The notes beneath the pieces are model-generated. The model was not told the origin of the DNA, searched no databases, and saw only the letters and a program-made list of their open reading frames with translations. From the NCBI RefSeq assembly GCF_016918855.1, contig NZ_JADKYB010000016.1:1-64000 (forward strand): a stretch of 64,000 bases of DNA, written 5' to 3'. Source of the DNA: Actinacidiphila acididurans. Its GTDB lineage: Bacteria > Actinomycetota > Actinomycetes > Streptomycetales > Streptomycetaceae. Shown here one piece after another: positions 60,728 through 64,000 of this stretch. Numbering within the stretch: position 1 is the stretch's first letter; each line of letters opens with the position of its first letter. A program made the position numbers and the translations under genes.

Positions 60728-61279
60728 TCACTCGTTGTCGATGGCCTCGAAAGCCGCGGCCAGCGACTCGCTCTCCTCCGCCGGGATCGTCCGCTGGAGA
60801 GCCGGGACGAGGTCGCGCCGCTCGTGGAAGAGGTACTGGTACATCTGGGCGAGCGCGCCGTCCACGGTGAGGGTGTGGGTGTCGGAGGGGTGCCGGCCGA
60901 TCAGGGCGCGGTCCAGGATGCCCTGGAGCAAGGTGCCCTCCTGTCGGTCGCGGGTCACCACGGTCTGCGCCGCGTGGTGCCGGTCCAGCACCTTCAGGAC
61001 GGTGGCCTCCTTCGCCGCGTTGTGCCGGGCGAGGGCGTCGGCCAGCAGCCGCAGGTCCTCCGGCCGGTTGGCCTCGCGCATCCGTACGTCCTCCACCATG
61101 GCCAGCAGCAGTCCGCCGGAGGTGACCAGGCTCGCGGCCAGCCCCTCGGGGGGACCGCCGGCCCGGTCGGGGGCCTTGTGGCCGGGGCGGTGGAAGACGT
61201 GCTGCAGCCGCCCGGCGTGTGCCCGCGCCGGGTCCGGCGGCGACTGGCTGCCCGTTCCCGGCTCCCTCGTTCCGCTCAT
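60728..61279 (-). CDS. helical hemerythrin-like hypothetical protein
   Basis: 183 residues, ATG 61279 overlapping the DUF5709 stop (ATGA), with AAGGAGAGG upstream. Mostly helical; segments LARHNAAKEATVLKVLDRHHAAQ and MYQYLFHERRDLVPALQ resemble the H-x3-E repeats of hemerythrin HHE domains, though the full ligand set is not certain. Such proteins bind iron and oxygen or nitric oxide. The N-terminal 50 residues are a flexible basic tail. Third gene of a stress-type operon. Confidence 0.65.
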   Translation of the reverse strand: MSGTREPGTGSQSPPDPARAHAGRLQHVFHRPGHKAPDRAGGPPEGLAASLVTSGGLLLAMVEDVRMREANRPEDLRLLADALARHNAAKEATVLKVLDRHHAAQTVVTRDRQEGTLLQGILDRALIGRHPSDTHTLTVDGALAQMYQYLFHERRDLVPALQRTIPAEESESLAAAFEAIDNE

Positions 61280-61758
61280 GGCAGCCCCTCTCCTTCGTCC
61301 GGTACGACATGCACGGCGGCCTCCTCCGCGCTCGCGGCGCCGCCGTCGATCCCGACGTCCTCGCCCGTCACGCCGTCGTGCCGCGCGTGGGCGCCCTCGT
61401 CGGGTCCGACGAGCCGGCCCGAGCGCCGGTCGCCGACTTCCTGGTCGATCGGCTCGCCGTCGGTGTCCGAGACGTCGCCGATCCCGTCACCGGCCCATCC
61501 GGGCTGGTCCGGCAGTTCCCTGGCCAGCCGCCGTTCCAGCGACTCGCCGGTGTGCTGCTCGCGCGCGGTGGTGCCGGTGTCCTCGACGACGAGCGGCCGG
61601 TCCGGCGGCGAGTAGCCCTCGTCCAGGACCTCTTCCAGGCCCCGGTCGACCAGGGTGTCCTCCGGCTCGAGGGGTCCGGTGTCCTCCTGGATCTCGCTCC
61701 CGTCGGGCTGGTAGACGTCGTCGCCCATGCCGTCGGCCGGGCCGCTCGGTCGGGTCAT
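61276..61758 (-). CDS. DUF5709-type acidic protein
   Basis: 160 residues, ATG 61758 overlapping the upstream stop (ATGA). Very acidic and probably disordered. The N-terminal block DDVYQPDGSEIQEDTGPLEPEDTLVDRGLEEVLDEGYSPPDRPL matches the DUF5709 pattern of Streptomyces stress-associated proteins. Function unknown. It is the middle gene between a PfpI/DJ-1-type protein and a hemerythrin-like protein. Confidence 0.75.
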   Translation of the reverse strand: MTRPSGPADGMGDDVYQPDGSEIQEDTGPLEPEDTLVDRGLEEVLDEGYSPPDRPLVVEDTGTTAREQHTGESLERRLARELPDQPGWAGDGIGDVSDTDGEPIDQEVGDRRSGRLVGPDEGAHARHDGVTGEDVGIDGGAASAEEAAVHVVPDEGEGLP

Positions 61759-62294
61759 GTCATGGCACCCACTTCACGCAGCACCGCCTCGTCGAAGGCG
61801 GGCAGGTCGGCGGGCTTGCGGCTGGTGATCAGCGTGTTGGGCCCGTTGCGGTCGACCGAGACCTGCTGGTCCACCCAGGTCCCGCCGGCGTTGCGGATGT
61901 CGGTCTGCAGGCTGGGCCACGAGGTCAGGGTGCGGCCGCGCACCACGTCGGCCTCGATCAGCGTCCAGGGCGCGTGGCAGATCGCGGCCACCGGCTTGCC
62001 GGCGTCGAAGAAGCCCTTGACGAAGCCGACGGCGGCCCGGCTCAGCCGCAGGAAGTCGGGGTTGGCCACGCCGCCGGGCAGCACCAGCAGGTCGAAGTCG
62101 TCCGCCGTGACCTGGTCGGCGGTGGTGTCCACCGGGAAGGTGTCGGCCTTGTCCAGATGGTCGAAGGCCTGGATACGGCCGGGCTTGGTGGAGACCAGTT
62201 GCGGGGTCTCGCCGGTCTGCGACAGTGCCTGCCAGGGGGAGGTCAGTTCGATCTGCTCGACACCCTCGGGCGCCACCAGGAATGCGGTTCGCAC
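61755..62294 (-). CDS. DJ-1/PfpI-family protein (general stress protein 18-like)
   Basis: 179 residues from GTG 62294. DJ-1/PfpI fold: MRTAFLVAPEGVEQIELTSPWQAL, DFDLLVLPGGVANPDFLRLSRAAVGFVKGFFDAGKPVAAICHAPWTLIEADVVRGRTLTSW. The catalytic cysteine is in AICHAPW (nucleophile elbow), with the glutamate in PEGVEQIE. Members act as deglycases or chaperone-like stress proteins. First gene of a three-gene operon behind a sigma-B-like promoter. Confidence 0.92.
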   Translation of the reverse strand: MRTAFLVAPEGVEQIELTSPWQALSQTGETPQLVSTKPGRIQAFDHLDKADTFPVDTTADQVTADDFDLLVLPGGVANPDFLRLSRAAVGFVKGFFDAGKPVAAICHAPWTLIEADVVRGRTLTSWPSLQTDIRNAGGTWVDQQVSVDRNGPNTLITSRKPADLPAFDEAVLREVGAMT

Positions 62295-62362
62295 GGACCC
62301 TCACGTCCTCTCGCTCGCGGTCGACGGGCGGAAGTTCGGCTTCCGCCCCTCCGGTGCGCCGC

Positions 62363-62387
62363 CTACCCGAGCGACCGTGGCGGAAAC
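62363..62387 (-). promoter_or_regulatory. sigma-B-type promoter of the stress operon
   Basis: On the minus strand GTTT (62384-62387), 15 bases, then GGGTAG (62363-62368), close to the Streptomyces general-stress consensus GNNT-N14-16-GGGTAY, about 70 bp before the PfpI gene. The last base deviates (G for C/T). Confidence 0.6.
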
Positions 62388-62423
62388 GGGCATTCCGCTC
62401 GTGCCCACGCCTCCATCATGCGC

Positions 62424-62942
62424 TCAGCGTGCGCGCGACGCGCTGCGGTGCCGGGTCCACAGCGGCAGCACGATCCAGCACAGCGCGAACCACACCACCA
62501 TGACGCCGACCAGCCACCCGGCCGTGCTGTCCCGCACCACCAGGCGCAGCACCAGCAGCAGGGAGGACGCCATCGTGCACAGCAGCAGCATCAGCCCGAA
62601 CACGGTCAGCCGGGAGGCCACCACCACCGTCTCCGGCTTGAGCCGGTGGCCGGTGAGCAGCCGGTGCATCGCGGCCGGGCCGACCAGCGCGCCGGTGGTG
62701 GCCGCGCCGAGCAGCACCGTGACCGTGTAGATGTCCCGGTCGGTGGCCGAGAGCTGGGTGAAGCGCTGCTGGAAGACCACCGTCAGCAGGAAGCCGAAGA
62801 GGATCTGCACGCCGGTCTGGGCGACCCGCAGCTCCTGGAGCAGGTCGCTCCACCGGCGGTCGGCCCGTTCCTCGGGGGTCTCGTGGCGGCCCCAGGAGTC
62901 GATGCCCGGGCCGGAACCGGTGCCCCGCTCGTCGTCCGCCAT
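62424..62942 (-). CDS. DUF6328-type four-helix membrane protein
   Basis: 172 residues from ATG 62942. N-terminal soluble part with RHETPEERADRRWSDLLQELRVAQTGVQILFGFLLTVVFQQRF, the family hallmark, then about four membrane helices (YTVTVLLGAATTGALVGPAAMHRLL, VVVASRLTVFGLMLLLCTMA, WLVGVMVVWFALCWIVLPLW). Function unknown. It lies upstream of the sigma-B-type promoter and stress operon in the same direction. Confidence 0.8.
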   Translation of the reverse strand: MADDERGTGSGPGIDSWGRHETPEERADRRWSDLLQELRVAQTGVQILFGFLLTVVFQQRFTQLSATDRDIYTVTVLLGAATTGALVGPAAMHRLLTGHRLKPETVVVASRLTVFGLMLLLCTMASSLLLVLRLVVRDSTAGWLVGVMVVWFALCWIVLPLWTRHRSASRAR

Positions 62943-63039
62943 GGTCGTACCGTTCCTTCCGCCGTGCCTCGTTCCGTACGCCGCTTCGTACGCCCTTCCC
63001 CGCGCTTCTGCGCTTGTGCGCCCGGCTGTCCCGCTCGGC

Positions 63040-64000
63040 TCATCCTGCGCCGCCGGGCCCGGGAAGCGTGTGAGCCGGGTCCGGACGGTGTGCCGCGCGG
63101 CCGGGGCGCAGGGCGCCGGGCTCCGGGAGGGCGCCGAATTCCGGGGCCACCGGCCGTGCCGTACCCGAGCCGTTCTGCGGTGCGGCGCCCGTCTGCGGCG
63201 CGAGGCCGGGGCGGGTGTCGTCCGCCGGGCGGGGCGCCGGCTCACGGGCCGATCCACGGGCCGATCCGCCGGCCGGCTCGCGCGCCGGGGCGATCAGGTC
63301 GAGCAGGGCGTCCAGGCCGCCCGTGGCCAGGGCGGCGCGCTGGCGGGCGGCGCCGGTGCCGCGGGTGATCAGCCGTTCGACGCCGGCGGTCACCCGGTCG
63401 GTGTCGCCGAAGCAGTTGAGCGCGGGACGGACGTGGTCCAGCAGGGCGGCCACCACGTCCGCGGCGGCGTCCGGGGTGCCGTGCCGGGGGTCGACCAAGT
63501 CGTCGGTCAGGCCGTGCCGGGCCGCGTGCCAGCCGGAGGCGTAGAGGATGCTGCCGGGCGGGTCGAGCGGGCGCACTCCGTGCCGGGCCTCGCGCAGCGC
63601 GGTGGCCACCATGGCGCGGGTCAGCCCGGCCAGGGTGACCGCGCTGTCCACGTCGACCTGCACGTCGGGCGCGCGCACCTCCAGCGTGGGATAGCCCTCG
63701 GACAGCCGGGCGTGCCAGTAGATCTGCTTGCGGTCCGGGATGACCCCGGTGGCCAGCAGCGCGGCGACCCGGCGCTCGTACTGCGCGCCGCCGGAGACGA
63801 ACGGCGGCGAGCCGCTGACCGGCCAGCGGCCGAAGACGACCGTGCGCCAGCTCGCGAACCCGGTGTCGCGGCCGTCCCAGAACGGCGAATTGGCGCCGAG
63901 CGCGACCAGCAGCGGCAACCAGGGCCGTATCCGCCCCAGCGCCGCGGCGCCGGCCGACCGGTCCGGTACCGCCACATGGATGTGCATGCCGCAGATCAGC
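63040..64000 (-). CDS. carboxylate-amine ligase, YbdK/GCS2 type (5' end beyond window)
   Basis: Partial: the start lies past 64000; about 320 residues of the C-terminal part are visible. ICGMHIHVAVPDRSAGAAALGRIRPWLPLLVALGANSPFWDGRDTGFASWRTVVFGRWP is the signature of the glutamate-cysteine ligase family 2 (YbdK), with WHARLSEGYPTLEVRAPDVQVDVDSAVTLAGLTRAMVATAL downstream. These enzymes join an amine to a glutamate-type carboxylate with ATP; many actinomycete copies have weak gamma-glutamylcysteine activity and uncertain substrates. A Pro/Ala-rich tail (~75 residues) extends beyond the usual end. Confidence 0.85.
   Translation of the reverse strand, partial: LICGMHIHVAVPDRSAGAAALGRIRPWLPLLVALGANSPFWDGRDTGFASWRTVVFGRWPVSGSPPFVSGGAQYERRVAALLATGVIPDRKQIYWHARLSEGYPTLEVRAPDVQVDVDSAVTLAGLTRAMVATALREARHGVRPLDPPGSILYASGWHAARHGLTDDLVDPRHGTPDAAADVVAALLDHVRPALNCFGDTDRVTAGVERLITRGTGAARQRAALATGGLDALLDLIAPAREPAGGSARGSAREPAPRPADDTRPGLAPQTGAAPQNGSGTARPVAPEFGALPEPGALRPGRAAHRPDPAHTLPGPGGAG

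Overview
The window looks like chromosome from a high-GC actinomycete of the Streptomyces/Kitasatospora type. The supporting signs are very GC-rich codon third positions, frequent GTG starts and four-base stop/start overlaps. Actinomycete family markers are also present: a conservon, a cobalamin-riboswitch cbtBA operon, an LAETG-anchored wall protein, a CebR-type operator, and DUF5709- and DUF6328-like proteins. No rRNA, tRNA, CRISPR array, insertion sequence or integrase was seen.

Left part (1-23 kb). Two TIG-repeat proteins and a beta-helix protein, all on the minus strand, are followed by a secreted beta-propeller protein divergent from an ECF sigma/zinc anti-sigma pair. Next come a gene broken by an in-frame stop, a small anchored protein, an exonuclease, an RlaP-type nucleotidyltransferase, and an MFS exporter with its TetR regulator and two matching operators. 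A secreted propeller/Ig protein, a MarR regulator and a PAP2 membrane phosphatase follow. A cobalamin riboswitch then controls cbtB-cbtA-FhuF-like. After it lie efeO-efeB (iron uptake without efeU) and a sortase-anchored phosphoesterase.

Middle part (23-30 kb). A His-rich methyltransferase is followed by two large secreted carbohydrate-active proteins: a discoidin plus beta-helix protein under paired LacI-type operators, and a multidomain GH3 beta-glucosidase.

Organosulfur block (30-47 kb). A leaderless cupin gene, an Rrf2 regulator, a DsbA-like protein, a short Cys-containing leader peptide, a five-gene Dpp-type ABC transporter, two SsuD-like flavin monooxygenases, a BisC-like molybdoenzyme, an SfnB/DszC-like flavoprotein, an alpha/beta hydrolase and a flavin reductase sit largely in translationally coupled order. 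The gene set fits uptake, reduction or oxygenation, and desulfurisation of organic sulfur compounds.

Betaine block (47-57 kb). An OpuC-like ATPase and two permeases are separated by a minus-strand conservon (cvnABCD) from their likely binding protein. That binding protein is directly followed by a histidine-ammonia-lyase-fold protein lacking the Ala-Ser-Gly triad needed for the MIO cofactor. The combination suggests uptake and cleavage of a betaine such as ergothioneine.

Right end (57-64 kb). A GH12 cellulase behind a perfect CebR-type box is followed by a 94-bp minisatellite and a MEDS/HATPase regulator. A stress-type three-gene operon behind a sigma-B-like promoter, a membrane protein, and a glutamate-cysteine-ligase-like gene cut by the window edge complete the region.

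A recurring oddity is expanded minisatellite-like coding repeats in unrelated genes: the TIG proteins, the MFS N-terminus, the ABC ATPase N-terminus and an alpha/beta-hydrolase insert.
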